This document shows positions 34,062 through 46,662 of a stretch of DNA of 64,000 nucleotides, in pieces. Where the stretch lies: positions 45,079,087 to 45,143,086 of the forward strand of contig NC_135013.1 of assembly GCF_051020955.1 (NCBI RefSeq), given 5' to 3'. This stretch comes from Megalopta genalis (Eukaryota; Arthropoda; Insecta; Hymenoptera; Halictidae). Both the position numbers and the translations under genes were made by a program. The notes below the pieces were generated by a model, which did not search any database, was not told the DNA's origin, and saw only the letters and a list, made by a program, of their open reading frames with translations. The stretch's first letter is position 1. Every line of letters begins with the position of its first letter.

Positions 34062-34351
34062 TTAACCCATTGATTGCCACGCAAATTTAACGCGTCTTGC
34101 CCTGGGTGCCACGGTTTTATTTTAAAGAAAAAACATGAAGTTTTACAAAATATAATAATATTAAGTTACTGATATAATATTGCAATGGCATTTACAGTAT
34201 TTTTTTTATTGATAATCAATATGTTCTCTACACTATGTATATTTTTCATTCATCCTGTCTAATAGTTCCTAACTCAAATAGCCATTTGTAGCCAATCTAA
34301 ACCTGCAGCACCCACTACGAGATATCTCGTAGTTGGCAGTCAATGGGTTAA
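34062..34351. mobile_element. TTAA-flanked MITE with 20 bp perfect palindrome, 290 bp
   Basis: TTAA at 34062-34065 and 34348-34351. The ends are inverted: 'ttaacccattgattgcca' on the left and 'ttaacccattgactgcca' reading in from the right. Bases 34314-34333 form a perfect 20 bp palindrome (half 'actacgagat') about 14 bp inside the right TTAA. Interior AT-rich, noncoding. TTAA target and terminus style indicate a piggyBac-like non-autonomous element. Confidence 0.8.
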
Positions 34352-34740
34352 AAAAATTCTGATATGAATATATTTACAATTTAAAGAGCTGTAAAAGAGA
34401 ACATCGAAAACAAGTCTACATTGCTTAGATCCTAGATATGTGAAGAAAAATATGTAAATGAAACAATGAATATAGTTTTATATAGTATAAATTAGTTAAA
34501 AATGCTAAATAAACCATCTGGTTCAAAGTAATTAATAGACAAACAAATAAATAAGTTTCTATTGTTAAAATCTGTAGTGCGACAACAACAATGTCAATCA
34601 ACGTTTTACTATCGACATCGTAGCCAGATTATACGTCACTATCGTTCTGATATCGTAAAACGGTCTTTTCTAGGAAAACGCATAAATTCCATCGAAGAAT
34701 ATTTCCAGGCTGGGAATCCTCGATAAACATAGTATTCATA
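34352..34740. other. AT-rich unassigned stretch
   Basis: Nothing recognised. Confidence 0.4.
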
Positions 34741-35220
34741 AAAAGATGGGAAAAAATTGCAATGATACGCGCTGCAGCAGAAACTATTCGCTCCGGGTCG
34801 TTGTTCTCTACGCACACTTTTTCCCCGCAAACAACATTAGAGCTATGAATCTCCAACCTTATTTGAAGAGTGCATTTCTACGTAACCAGAAATGCGGAAC
34901 GCACACAGTTGCGATTTCATCGCGCGCGGCTGCAACGCGACCAACGTATAGCCGCGCTCGGTATCGTGCTTTAAAGGATTCGCTAATATTGCGGTCAGAG
35001 GGTAATAAAGTTGCAGGAATCTATGGAACGATGTTATTGCGAACCCCCGACGTCGAAAAGAGGAAGGGATTCGGAAGCGTGGATAAGTTAACTGGGTTGC
35101 GGAATTATTTACGTAACAGGTTTATGCTATATTCGGCTTTAAATCAACACCAGAGACACCGAGAAAACCATATTAATTTTCTAGAGCCTCTTACTCGGAA
35201 ACAGTCCTTCCGATTCTGAA
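34741..35220. other. GC-richer island 5 with a 157-codon ATG frame
   Basis: The frame 34746-35219 is the longest ATG-initiated one outside transposon DNA. The translation is basic, with runs such as 'SSRAAATRPTYSRARYRALK', no signal peptide, no membrane segment and no motif I recognise. A minus-strand frame overlaps its start. The GC-rich centre lowers stop frequency, so chance is likely. Coding status unresolved; possible regulatory island. Confidence 0.3.
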
Positions 35221-38200
35221 CACTGAACAGTAAAAATGAACAATAAAAATGACTGATGCGCACTGACTCGTAAAACTGAGAAGATCGAATTTATTTAGAT
35301 TTTTCGGTTACAATATAAAGCATAAAGGGAAATCGACAAAAACGGAATTGTGCTATTTGGAAGAATCTAACAAATTAATTCTCTCACTTACGCAGACAAA
35401 AATTAAAATAAATAAAGATTCGTATTAATCTGTTAACCGGTTACGACTTAATATTTCTTTAAAAGGAAAAAGGAAGATTCATTTTTGAGAGTTTAGTTTA
35501 AACATTCATTAAGTTTGCCCTCATATAGCTTCCACTGATGCATTTATATTAATATTCAGTGCCAATATTATATTTCTTCTTTCCAATAATCCTTATGGAT
35601 GTCATTTGGAACCGTTCGTTCAATAAAGTAAGCACATGAAATCGTTAATAAATGATTCCATAGTATGTACTTTCAATAGGTGTACATAGTATCGCTTATT
35701 AGAAATGGCAGACAAAATTGGATGCAATTGACAATTAAAATTTAACCGTTTCCACGGTGCTCGCAATTATCGATTAAATCTATAACTCAATCGACGTACC
35801 GCACCGATTACTAATTAAAATAGGTACTTAATCGCTAGTTGGGTCAACGATTGCATCTGTTACTTAATTGCCACTCGTGCATAATGAAACTTAAATTAAG
35901 TTCGCGTACATTGTTATTTAAAATCACGAAATGAAGGGAATGTTAGATATTTCTCTGTTTCGTATTTTATAAAAACCGTAGATATATATTAATAATGTTA
36001 ACTATTTAAAAAATCTTTCTCATGGAACTAATATCGTGGAATTCATAACGTAGAGATTTCATTAAATTTTGTTTAATTACCCACAATTTATTAAAGATTA
36101 CTGCCTAAAATTAAATTTAGTTCTAAATAAATATCAGTTCTTTAATTTTAATTTTAAATTCTAATCAATTGAATTAAATATTTTAAACCATTGAATGTTA
36201 ATATTACTTATTAGTAATGTAGTTAATTATATAATAATATTCTGATATAGTATAATAATATACACATCGTGTACTTATTGTTAGTACCAACAATGAAAAT
36301 CCCTGACAAAATATACCAGTATCTCAGGAATAATAAAACTTATTGAACTATAAACAAGATTTGCTTTACTTTTTATATGAAACCCGAAAATGGTAAAACC
36401 TAATGAAGTATGAGAACATTTAATTGATAGTACTATATCTTAGAATAAATGAAGATTAAAGTTGCATCTGTCTTATGGTAAATGGCGAAGAGTAGATCTC
36501 AATTTCTATCTAAACTAATCATTGCAACAGGACTAAGCTATAGCAAAATGAAGTGGAGCTCTCGTATATTTGATTGATAGTTGGACATAATTTAACGCTG
36601 ACACTCGTGCACATTTCCATTTCCATTTCCATTCAGCAGTCAGTTTCAGCTAGAATTATCCCGCGTATGCGTTGTTGGCGTGTCATTGTCAGTCCCGCGG
36701 TAACTAATTAAGTAAACAATAACCTCCATTGCGGATCTTTACACGTGATATTTCCTCACTTGCGAAAGTGACTGAATCAAGGATATCGCATTGTTTGGCC
36801 AATTAATACATAATTATAGATGCAAATAAATGCTATCACGTTAAAAAATAAAATTGTGTTCAATTTTCTTTCAACAGCAATTTCCTTTCGTTGCAGTAAC
36901 AACGTAGCCTGGTCGAAGAAAAATTTGTAACAACTTAATTATTATATCAATCAAATATATTATTTAATTAAGCATTCCTTAATTAACCAACAAAAATGAT
37001 TTTTACATTAGTGTATTCAGTAACCTTATCCTTTATTTCGATTACAACAAACGAGAATTAAATAAAAATTCATTTTCATTCTTAATACTTTTAATAACGT
37101 TAAAAATAATCTGACAGCATTGGTAATTTATCCACTCCACTTATCATTTACTTAAAAGGTTCCTGCAAAATAAATGATCCTCTGAATTATTATACACTGG
37201 GTTTATTTAATAGTATTATAAATTTTGGTTAACGATTCGAATAACTAATTAATGTCGTTGTAATATCATTCATTACATAATATTTAGCACTTGTAATAAT
37301 GTTTGAGGACTTTCTTATAAGAACATGTTTATTTTTATAAATTACATTCGTTCTATATGAACCGAAGTTTTTAATCTCAAGCATTCTTTTATACATGTTT
37401 TCATTAGAATTTATAATATCAGAAATTCTTTTAATTAGCAACACAGGTAATATGTTCCATTGTACCTTATAAAAATGTTTCGGAGCTTATTCGGGCTCTG
37501 ATTTCAACCATTCATTTTTGTTATAAATGCATGAAACCTGCAAATCACTGTACTGAATCTCACCTTTGCTTTTCTTCTGACATTAAATAAACAAATATGA
37601 AATTTTCCGTTTCTAAGTAAAAATTGTGATCCGAAACATAATTATTTATTATTTCGTAAAAAGTTTCTTTTCACTGGAGTCCAAGCTGTCGACCCTGATA
37701 CAAACATCAATATTGAATCACATTACTCATGTCAGTATTGCGTCGACACGCGCGACATGACAGTGTTCTGCACCTGAGCAACAAATTTAAAGCAAACGTA
37801 TGTCATGTGTACGTATACACGTTGATGTACGGCATTTGTTCCTGGTCCAGTGTACCTACATATACCAGTTGTCAATCCGTACGTTTCGCCTACTATTAAT
37901 ACCTCTGCACGACCATGCTATTTTGCGACTCTCTATCCACTGTGTCCGCATCCTGACTTTATCGTCTGCAAATACACTAAATGATCTATTCATATGCACG
38001 GCGCATCTTAATTTCTGCTATCAACCGATAATTTATGGATTCGTAAAAATTCATTAGAATTGTGGCGTCACATGGTCGTTAATTTTGATGCGTCGCACAG
38101 TAGGTCACAGTGACGAAGTTGTGTTAAAATCAAAAAACTTTTGATAGAAACTAGATAAAGCGACGATTTTGTTTTTACGTTAAAGCTGAAGCGTTGCAGA

Positions 38201-38390
38201 ATAAAAGAAAAAATAGAGAGAACAGTGAATAGAGAGAATGGTGAACTTTTTCTAACCATAAAAAATGTATGCATATACTTAGTTTAAAGTAACATAAATT
38301 TCATTACAAATAAGTAATCTTCAATGACTATTTATAAAATGTTATTCAAGTTTTAAATTTAACATGAATCTTCTTTCAAAAAGTTACAAA
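35221..38390. other. Long AT-rich unassigned stretch
   Basis: No gene, RNA or paired repeat recognised. A short triple 'atttcc' repeat lies at about 36615-36633, and a mildly GC-richer patch at 37690-37960. All frames are short. Confidence 0.45.
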
Positions 38391-38551
38391 TAAGTCACTT
38401 TAATTTACAAAAAGGTGAATAAGACTTGCGAAAGTGTTAATTCTGAGTTCAAAAAGCTGAACATGGCCTACAAAAGGATTAATTTGGAGTTGAAAAAGAT
38501 AAATACGATTTACAAAAAATATTTGGAACTTAATTTTAATATGAACATCTG
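38391..38551 (+). other. Short repetitive Lys-rich open segment
   Basis: A frame ending at about 38551 reads with a recurring 'Y/F-K-K-x-N' pattern ('FKKLNMAYKRINLELKKIN'), matched at DNA level by 'tacaaaaag' and 'ttgaaaaag' words every ~33 bp. This is either a small degenerate repeat or a fragment of a coiled-coil-like coding sequence. Not recognised. Confidence 0.2.
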
Positions 38552-40459
38552 AACCGATAAATTAATTAGTATGTTTCTTGATCACGAATCCTTGAACATT
38601 TAATATTTATATCATTTTTATATTTTTACTGCTCAATATTAGTACAATTCAAGCACTATACCTATAGGATTCTAGTAATCCTATTCTAGTAATATCCGTT
38701 ATTGCAGTTTTAAAAACTAACATTTCTAGTATAAAAATATCTATCTTAATTATTCAATATTTCTTTAACAAGACATAATGTAATAATATTTTATTGAATA
38801 TTTTATTGAATGATATCACTTTAGTGAATGATAATATTTTAATTTGGTGAATAGTGATTGACCTAGCTCACAAAAATATATTCGTCTTTTAAACTTCTTC
38901 TTACAGCTGATAACCCATAAGACGATAAACTTGATGATTACACTTCGATTTATTGATCTAAACATAATACAATTTTATTTTTTTTCATTAGATTCTTTAA
39001 ATCTGAAAAATCATGAGTGAGTCAGTCATATTAATGATGTAATTTCTTAATTTGCGAGTTAACACTTTAAGTGATTCACGAAAATTCAACAAAATGGTCG
39101 AAAAATTCTCTACCTCTTTGTTGTTATTAAATGATTTGTTAAGTTGTTCCATGGTAAGAAAACTAGAAATAACGTGTCAAAAATAGTTCCACATTTTTTA
39201 AAAAACAAAAAAGAGATCAAATTTAGTGGTATACAAAATATCTGTTTTGAACATGATTATATTTTTAAGATGATTAATATATCTTGTTTTAACAGTGTGC
39301 ATACATATAGTATAAGAAAACAGAGCGAAATATATATCACTAGTCAAAATACGAAAAAATAACGTAAATCAATTTATGTACCTCAAACTGAACCATGACA
39401 CCGTCGAATAATATTACCTCCGTATTGTTTCAGAAATTCAAAAAGAAAGAAAAAATAACAAATTCGCTTCTAATTGCAAATCCCAAGGATTACAATACTT
39501 GGCGCCGAGAGATACCATAAAACTTAAAATTACGCGACCTGTAAAAACCGGGTTGAAACAGCGATACATTAACATATTACTGGCTCGAGGTATAGCTTGT
39601 TATTACTTCACACAAGTATAATTCTTGCGGTGGCTGTAAGCATGGTGTTCAATGTAAGCGATTAGCGGTGCAACTTTGCTTTAAATCTTTCGCCAGAAAC
39701 TTCGGAATAGTTAACTATCACAACTTTTCTCACAGTTCCCGGAGAATTTAATAACAACGCGAATATATGTATACAGATCCCCGGATCGGACCGCAGGAAC
39801 GAGTCGTACAGTCTTACAGCAAGTTCCTAAATACCTCTGACATCGATATTGAAACCGTATCGAATATTAAAAATACCACGGTGTCAGATAATTCGGTGGC
39901 CAAACAGTTTGAAACGTCAGCATCGACGAATTTCTGTGTCGCGAATTCCACGTTCTTTAATTAAATAGCTCGAGGTAAGGTAAAAGTACTCATTATGGAA
40001 CGCTTTTCGGGGAGTACAAAATTATCATCGATTTCATCAGCATTAAAAGTGATATTATCGAATATTTGTACTATCGTTCGATAGATTAACGTTTTTAAAA
40101 AGAACGTAATGAATTTTAAAATATTTATTTAATATCAATAAAAAATACTACCTGTGAAATAGCAAAGTACGAGTTCCATATTCGATGTCCTTAATTTGGA
40201 ACGGGCATTTCTCCCTCAGGAAACAACACGTTCATACATATTCTTAATTATTATGAGTACCCATAAGTAATCAATTATTTTTCCAATACCTTATTTCTCA
40301 TTAGTTCTGTGACAACCGGACAAATGTAAGCACAAATTTTTGTAGTGTTATTCTTCAACCAGTTTATTAGTAGTTTATTTCTAATAATATAAACATTTTG
40401 TACAGCCCTGCAGCAAAATGGCAGACTATAGACGCAGACTCTAGAAGTTATATTCGTAA
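38552..40459. other. AT-rich unassigned stretch
   Basis: No features recognised. A patch at 39470-39965 is somewhat GC-richer and has a 65-codon frame (39767-39964) without known similarity. Confidence 0.4.
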
Positions 40460-41056
40460 TTGTGTACTCTTTCATTTTACGTCGGATTTAATGTAACAGA
40501 AATTTATGATACATATAGAGATATATCGAAAGTGAACAAATGTCAACGTTGGTTCAGAAGATTTCTTGCTAGTGATTATGACCTGTCAAACAAGTATCAA
40601 AGTGGACGCCCAGTTCGATTCGATAATAATGTCTTAAAGTCTTTAGAGAAGTCCAATCCAAGGTTAAGTATACAGGAATTATCAAGAAGCCTTGCGTCCA
40701 CATGGTCCACCATGTGTGCACAAAGGCACCTAAATGATATTGACAAAATATATAGACAAGGGATATAGGTTCCACACCTGTTATCTGAGATCAATAAAGG
40801 ATAATGCGCGACCTCATGCAGCGAAACTCGCTCAAGAAAAAATTAAGCAGTTAGGCTGGAAGTTCTACCGCACCCTCCATACTCCCCAGACATCGCACCA
40901 TCGGGCTATCATTTATTCAGGTCTCTGGAGCATTCGCTACGAAATAAAACCTTTAATTATTTAGCCGATGTTAAAGCACACCTTGTATCTTATTTTGAGT
41001 CATGTCCGCCAGACTTTCACAAAAGGGGGATTAAACTTTTGACGGTGACGATATAA
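40460..41056 (+). pseudogene. Mariner transposase relic with large internal deletion
   Basis: The N-terminal part (about 40478-40768) carries the mariner helix-turn-helix signature 'CQRWFRRFLASDYDLSN' and linker 'SGRPVRFDNNVLKSL'. About 300 bp containing the first catalytic Asp are missing. The sequence resumes with 'KDNARPHAAK' (second Asp, codon 40800-40802). A one-base deletion follows ('tggaagttcta'). The third catalytic position is Gly, not Asp ('PSGYHLF', codon 40904-40906). The C-terminus 'DFHKRGIKLL' reaches a stop at 41056. Terminal repeats were not identified. A different mariner lineage from 29056 and 52328. Confidence 0.85.
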
Positions 41057-41680
41057 TCGATTAAAAAATAAAAATGTTATTTTAAAAAAACGAATGCAAA
41101 ATAGTTGATTACTTACAGGTATCTCTAATACAAGCATGGATTTGAACAATCTATTGAGTGTAACATATGTTTTTTATTATTACATTTTTTAATTTAGAAA
41201 TCAATATTTTCTGTCATTCCTTTAAATTTGTTATTAAGAAACGTACATACTTTAAACTATGCGACAGTAACAATATAAATTTAACATAAACTGTAAAATT
41301 ACATTTTTTCATATTGAGTTTCTTCTTGTATCTCGAGCATTTTTTGCAGCAACTCTTTCTTCTCCTCGCCTAACTCCTTTTTCTTCCTGCATTTTCCTGT
41401 TTGACTATTTGTTGGTCTTCCCTTCCTTACTTGCATGTAGTATAATAACTTGAGTTTTATTTACTATCTACACTCTTGCATCATAAAAGAAGGAATTAAA
41501 GTTTTACTTTCGTTGTAATTAAGAAAATCACGCGCCGTTCCTGCATATGGAACGCGGATGCCAACTGTTAAAACACCCGTACTCGAATAAATATTATCTT
41601 TTACAGCTGAAAGGAACAATTTTCAAAAATATAGGTAGAATTCACTTTCATATCTCCGATCTATTTCTTATTGTATTGTT
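41057..41680. other. AT-rich unassigned stretch
   Basis: Immediately downstream of the mariner relic. A pyrimidine-rich patch ('cttcttgtatctcgagcat' to about 41410) has no recognised coding meaning. Confidence 0.35.
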
Positions 41681-41896
41681 TATGCCATTGTTTCCCTAAT
41701 TTGCGTTCAGATTGCGCACAAAAATTGACAATATGGGAAGAGGAGATACGATTATTCGATTGCGGCTCGTTTTTATAGTTATTCATTGTCAACAACTATA
41801 AAAACGAGTCGCAGGGCTCTAATAATCGTATGTCCTCTTCTCAAATTGTACATTTTTGTGCGCAATCTGAGCGCGAATTAGGGAGAAATTAGTGTA
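41681..41896. mobile_element. Palindromic MITE, family F1, copy E
   Basis: Well-preserved inner halves ('gggaagaggagatacgatta', 'gcggctcgtttttatagtta', 'caacaactataaaaacgagt' and complements) with 'gcgcacaaaa' and 'ttttgtgcgc' flanking. The left terminus is degraded, the right is 'ggagaaattagtgta'. Confidence 0.75.
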
Positions 41897-42077
41897 TTTC
41901 ATAATGGGTACTTTCTAGTGTGAACGAAATAACAATCCACACAAGGATCCAAATCAGTATTTTGTATTTTTTACGTTTTTCATATTGTTGCTTTGACGTT
42001 GCATCGTGTATCATGGTATTTGAAAATAATGAATGATCCTTTTGACAGAATTTTTGCCTTTTATTAAAGCTGAGATA

Positions 42078-43691
42078 CACTCATACACGAAAGTATTCGA
42101 ACGCTTGCGTTTCTAACATTCAATTGATAAAATATATGTGTTAAAATGAAGCATTTAATATAATATGACACATATAACAAGAGATGGGTCTTAAAACTGC
42201 GTAAGCAAAATTAGAAAATAATTGAACAATATGTAGCGTTTTTACAGTACATTTATTGTAAACACGTACTAGAAATGGCTCATAAAAGTATTCGAACTCT
42301 GACAATTAAGAATTCCCGAAGATCGCAGAATGTAAACAAACATTGCTCAGTTCACTAGCAGTTAGCCCAACGGAATCAGTGTTCAAAATTTCTGTCACAA
42401 TTTTTATCATCAATAATATAACAAAATGAATCGCAAGAAATCCGAAGCATGCAAATCAGTAAGAGAATTGATATTGAAGTGGTATAAAGAAGGCAGCGAA
42501 AATCATACAGCGAAATCGCACAATTTGTAAACAGAAGAAAATCCACTATTCATTATATCGTGAAGAAATTTAATACGCAAGGTAACATTGCTAATAAGCA
42601 CCGTTGTGGGCGTCCAAAAAAGCTGAATGAAAGAGAAGGAAAGACAATTATACGAAAAATCAAACAAGATCCTTTTACTTCTGGATCGCAATTGGCATCA
42701 ATAGTGGCTACGCAGTTCCAGAAAGAAGTGCATCCAGAATTGTGTCGCCGATTATTAAGAAATAATGGTTTACATACACGAGTTCCAAGAAGAAAGCCAT
42801 TTATTACCAAGAAAAATAAAATTGTATGTTTAAAATTCGCCGAAAAATTTATTTATGAGAATAATTCATTCTGGAACAAAAAGTATTATTCTCTAATGAG
42901 AGTAAATTTAACGTTTTTGGTAGCGATGGACGTAAAAGTGTTTGGAGGAAAAAGAACACAGAATTAGAATCACGAAATCTACAACCGACTATGAAACATA
43001 ATGGAGGATCTGTATTAGTTTGGGGCTACATGGCATCTAGTCGAGTGGGAAACCATATGTTCATCGATGGGATAATGGACAAAACGAAATACTTAAAAAT
43101 TTTGCAGGAAAATTTAAAAAGCAATGTATCAAAATTGAATTTACCTAGCGATTATTGGTTTCAGTCTGACAATGATCCGAAGCATACCGCTAAAATAGTC
43201 AAAGAATGGGTATTATATGTATAACGTTCCACACGTGGTGCCACAGCCATCGCAAAGTTCCGATTTAAATCCCATTGAACATTTACGGGATGAAGTAGAA
43301 AGACGATTAAGAGAAATACGGTTATTACTTCAAAAGAAGTGTAAAAACGAAACATTATTGAAATATGGAAATCAATAGATGCAAATGTTACTTCTAATCC
43401 ATTCAATGGAAAAGAGACTTAGAGCTGTTATAAAAAAGCAAAAGGTGGATCGACTTCCTATTAAAACCTTTAATCGTTCAATTTAAATAACTATTAATTG
43501 TTTCGTTCGAATACTTTTGTGAGCCATTTCTGGTACGTGTTTACAATAAATGTACTGTAAAAACGCTATATATTGTTGAATTATTTTTTAATTATGTGTC
43601 ATATTATATCAAATGCTTCAGTTTAACACACATATATTTTATTAATTGAATGTTAGAAACGTAAGCGTTCGAATACTTTCGTGTATGAGTG
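42078..43691 (+). mobile_element. Full-length Tc1-type transposon with IR/DR ends, inactivated
   Basis: 1,614 bp flanked by TA at 42076-42077 and 43692-43693. The ends are 'cactcatacacgaaagtatt' and its complement. The inverted repeats are long (about 220 bp) and each holds a second, internal copy of the end motif: 'aaaagtattcgaac' near 42286 and its complement near 43508. That inner/outer pair is the IR/DR arrangement known from some Tc1 elements. The transposase gene between is broken. Confidence 0.92.
42426..43486 (+). pseudogene. Tc1-type transposase, three frameshifts and lost first catalytic Asp
   Basis: Starts at ATG 42426 ('MNRKKSEACKSV') with a helix-turn-helix. A one-base indel near 42500 runs the first frame into TAA at 42528; the next frame continues 'SEIAQFVNRRKSTIHY', an AT-hook-like 'GRPKK' linker and a second HTH. 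One extra base near 42885 breaks it again. The first catalytic Asp, expected in 'FSDES', is Asn here (aat 42895-42897). The second Asp is present in 'QSDNDPKH' (43168-43170), and the Glu in 'NPIEH' (43277-43279). The D-to-E distance is 4 nt longer than D34E requires, placing a 4-base insertion near 43220. The tail is decayed. Confidence 0.9.
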
Positions 43692-46345
43692 TATGTCATA
43701 ATATTATTGTATATTCAATATACGCTGCCACACAATCGATGTATCGTACCGTTGTTTATAAATTGTTGTCTATACGTCGTCTTCAATATCAATATTGCAT
43801 TGTTCTTACTATTTATCGTATTCATTGTGTTGAATTAAATACATTTAATTATACTGCAAAAAATTTGTCACCTTTTCAGTGCTAAGTCGTTTTTTGAGGA
43901 TAAACATTTTTCGTTAGAAAAGAAGTAGGAACGAAATAGTGGTGCCATTTTAGAGAGTTTTAGCGAACATTGGAATACTGAAAAATGAGGGAGCAATTAG
44001 CAGAGCGAAGCAATTAAATATCCTCAACATATATATCTCTCTCTTGTATTAATCACAGTTTTTTTCAAATAACACTCGAATTAAATGCAACAAAATAGGG
44101 AATGGAAAAAGTTTGACTTGACCTCGTTTTAGCAATAGTTGCGAAGTAAAAGTAAAAAGTGTAGTCGAAAATAAAATATTCGTAAGCAAGGTGGAATGCT
44201 TGGTAAAAGAATAAACACGAAAATGAATTTCTCACTGCTGTAAAAATTTGTTCGTTACGGCTTCAGCAGCCAGAAGAATCGCGTCACGTTAAACTAGTGA
44301 TATGATTGATACACAATATTTTCGATAATATTTAATATTTATGATATTTTATGGAATAGAAATTTTGTAATATTTATTATCTCGATTAGGATAAATCAAA
44401 TTGCTGGGCACTCCTTTTTTATAAACTTTTGTGTTTTTGAGAAAAATAATTTCAATCTTACTTCTAGGTGGACTGCTTGACTGAAACTTATAAATGACAT
44501 AAAATATACAGCATAATATACTTCAAATAAGATGTAACATTAAATAATCACTGTATATCTTGATTTTAACTTAACATAAGAATCATATGGAACGTTTATT
44601 GGAATTACTGCAAAATGCACGTAAATAAATCACTCTATGTGATCATTTCTAGGAAAGGCACTTATATGATGTAATAATTGCAACTTCAAAATGTGAAATC
44701 GATTTTCAGGTAGATATTTCTATCCAAATTTCATGAAAAAATGAGGTTATAATTTTCTGCGTTTCATTACCAAATCGGAGATATAAATTCATAGAAACGT
44801 ACATAGTTTAAATAATCCATTTGCTATTAGTTGCTAGTATTTGCAATCTAATATTTCAATTTTGAACATCTCATTTATTTTGGGGGATTTAAAAGAATAT
44901 AAAAGGAAAACAAGTTAAATTGTTCCCCCTGTGCACTTTCAGAGGTCACATTTCGGTGACTAAAAATTTGACATAATAAGATTTCATGAGTTCATAATTA
45001 AAGACAAAAGCTCGCAAAAATCAAATGGCAAACTTTACGAAGAAGTATGTTAGCACACAAGCGTAAGATGATCCTCATGATACCGAATGGTCCGTGTATT
45101 TGCTGTGCAATCAACTGTTCCACGATCCACCGTCCAGGGGTTGGAGATAAAACAACACAAACATGTACTCTAGCATTATGATTGTTTGTGGATCGCACTC
45201 ACATCTTTATTGTTAACAATCTCCTAGCAGAATAGGGAACATAATCACAAAGTATTATTTATTTTCGATGTGTGTGATGTTAAAATGTTCTTATGAACAC
45301 TATATCTACCACTAGCAAATTACCGATCTCTCATTTTATAATTATAAAAATTACAAAGACACAGTCATAGCAAATAATTAAATAAATTACACTATTGGAG
45401 CAGCTGCCATAATAAAACCTGCACGGAATTGAAATAAATTAATTTTCTCTTTTTTACGGACCAATGGACATCAGTCAATTTTGCTATTGGGTAGTTTTAG
45501 CGTTAACTCTTTATCCTCAGAAGCTTTTTCTTCGCAAGGAAGCCAAGATCTCCGCGACAATTTTTAAAGAGAAACAAAATAAGATCATATAGTCTTGAAA
45601 ATAATTTTTTTACTTGTATGTTTTATGGATCTTACATATTAGAAATATAACATTCCTCAAAAATATGACTTCATGTGTTTCTTTCTTCGTTCAAAATTTA
45701 TCAATTAACTGTAGCATGTTTAAGGAAGGATCCATGGATTAGATATCCATAGATGGAAGGAAATGTTCACAGATTTTTAAACATGTATTTTGATACTAAC
45801 AATGTTTTCTTACAAATTTTGGATATTTTATTTTTGAATTAATTGATTTTATGAATAAATATACTTCGAACAGAAGAAATAAATATTTACAGCACTTTTT
45901 CTTACATGGATACAAAATGACCATCCATTAATCAGGCTTTAAACCTTCTAATACCTCCAGCGTCCTAATGTTAATCGATACGTTCTAATGCCATATGAAA
46001 ATTATACCGATTATAAAGGGTGTCAGTTTGATTTTTTAATATTTCTATAACATTACTTTATCAAAGGGGATCGCATCAGATGATAATGTCGTTTATATAA
46101 CGTCTAATTTTGTTTACAATATCAGTCAGTGTCATCTTCCTAAAAAGAACAGCTATAAAACACATTTTGGATACTTACATTTATAACATCGTTTCATTAC
46201 TGTACATAATAGAAGAGCAAACGTGAACCAAGATTGGGATTAATATAAATATTTCATGTCAATTAAGCTGGCAAAAGTGAGAAACACATTTGGAATGCAA
46301 AAACATTAACACGAGCCATACTCGCTCGCATAGAATTACAGAATA
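43692..46345. other. AT-rich unassigned stretch
   Basis: 2.6 kb with no gene recognised. The segment 44998-45198 is locally less AT-rich, and its minus-strand frame (66 codons, with 'PTPGRWIVEQLIAQQIHGPF') has a protein-like feel but no family I know. It may be a decayed exon or a conserved noncoding patch. Confidence 0.35.
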
Positions 46346-46350
46346 TTGTA

Positions 46351-46395
46351 CACTCCCGGTCATAAGTATACGGACGTCTAGCAAATAGTCAAAAG
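46351..46395. mobile_element. Solitary Tc1-type terminus
   Basis: 'cactcccggtcataagtata' followed by 'cggac' has the form of Tc1-like outer ends ('..ggtcataa.ta..cg.ac'). No opposite end was found. Weak call based on form alone. Confidence 0.3.
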
Positions 46396-46662
46396 CTCGG
46401 TTCGAAAATCATTGTGAAACCTTCGAATAGGATTTATTTCAAAGTAGAATCTTTTTCAACAACATTTCCGCATTGCGTGTATCGACGGGTACAGAAATGA
46501 AAGTTATAGCATAAGTCGCTTTTTCAAAAAAATCGAGTTAATGGTAACACTAATTACATTTGAACGGTATCTTTTCATTTTTAAAAAATTTGCAATCAAT
46601 AAATTGAGAACTATTGAGATTTGTTCGAGAGAAGTTTTGCTAATTAACGGTATAACAAACAT

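Noticed and set aside
34746..35219. 157-codon ATG frame as a host gene
   Set aside because: No motif or family resemblance, GC-rich context and overlapping antisense frames; kept only as an island with unresolved coding status.
46351..46395. Complete Tc1 element starting here and ending near 47600
   Set aside because: The right end near 47593 belongs to the 'gaaagtgg' family and does not mirror this terminus.
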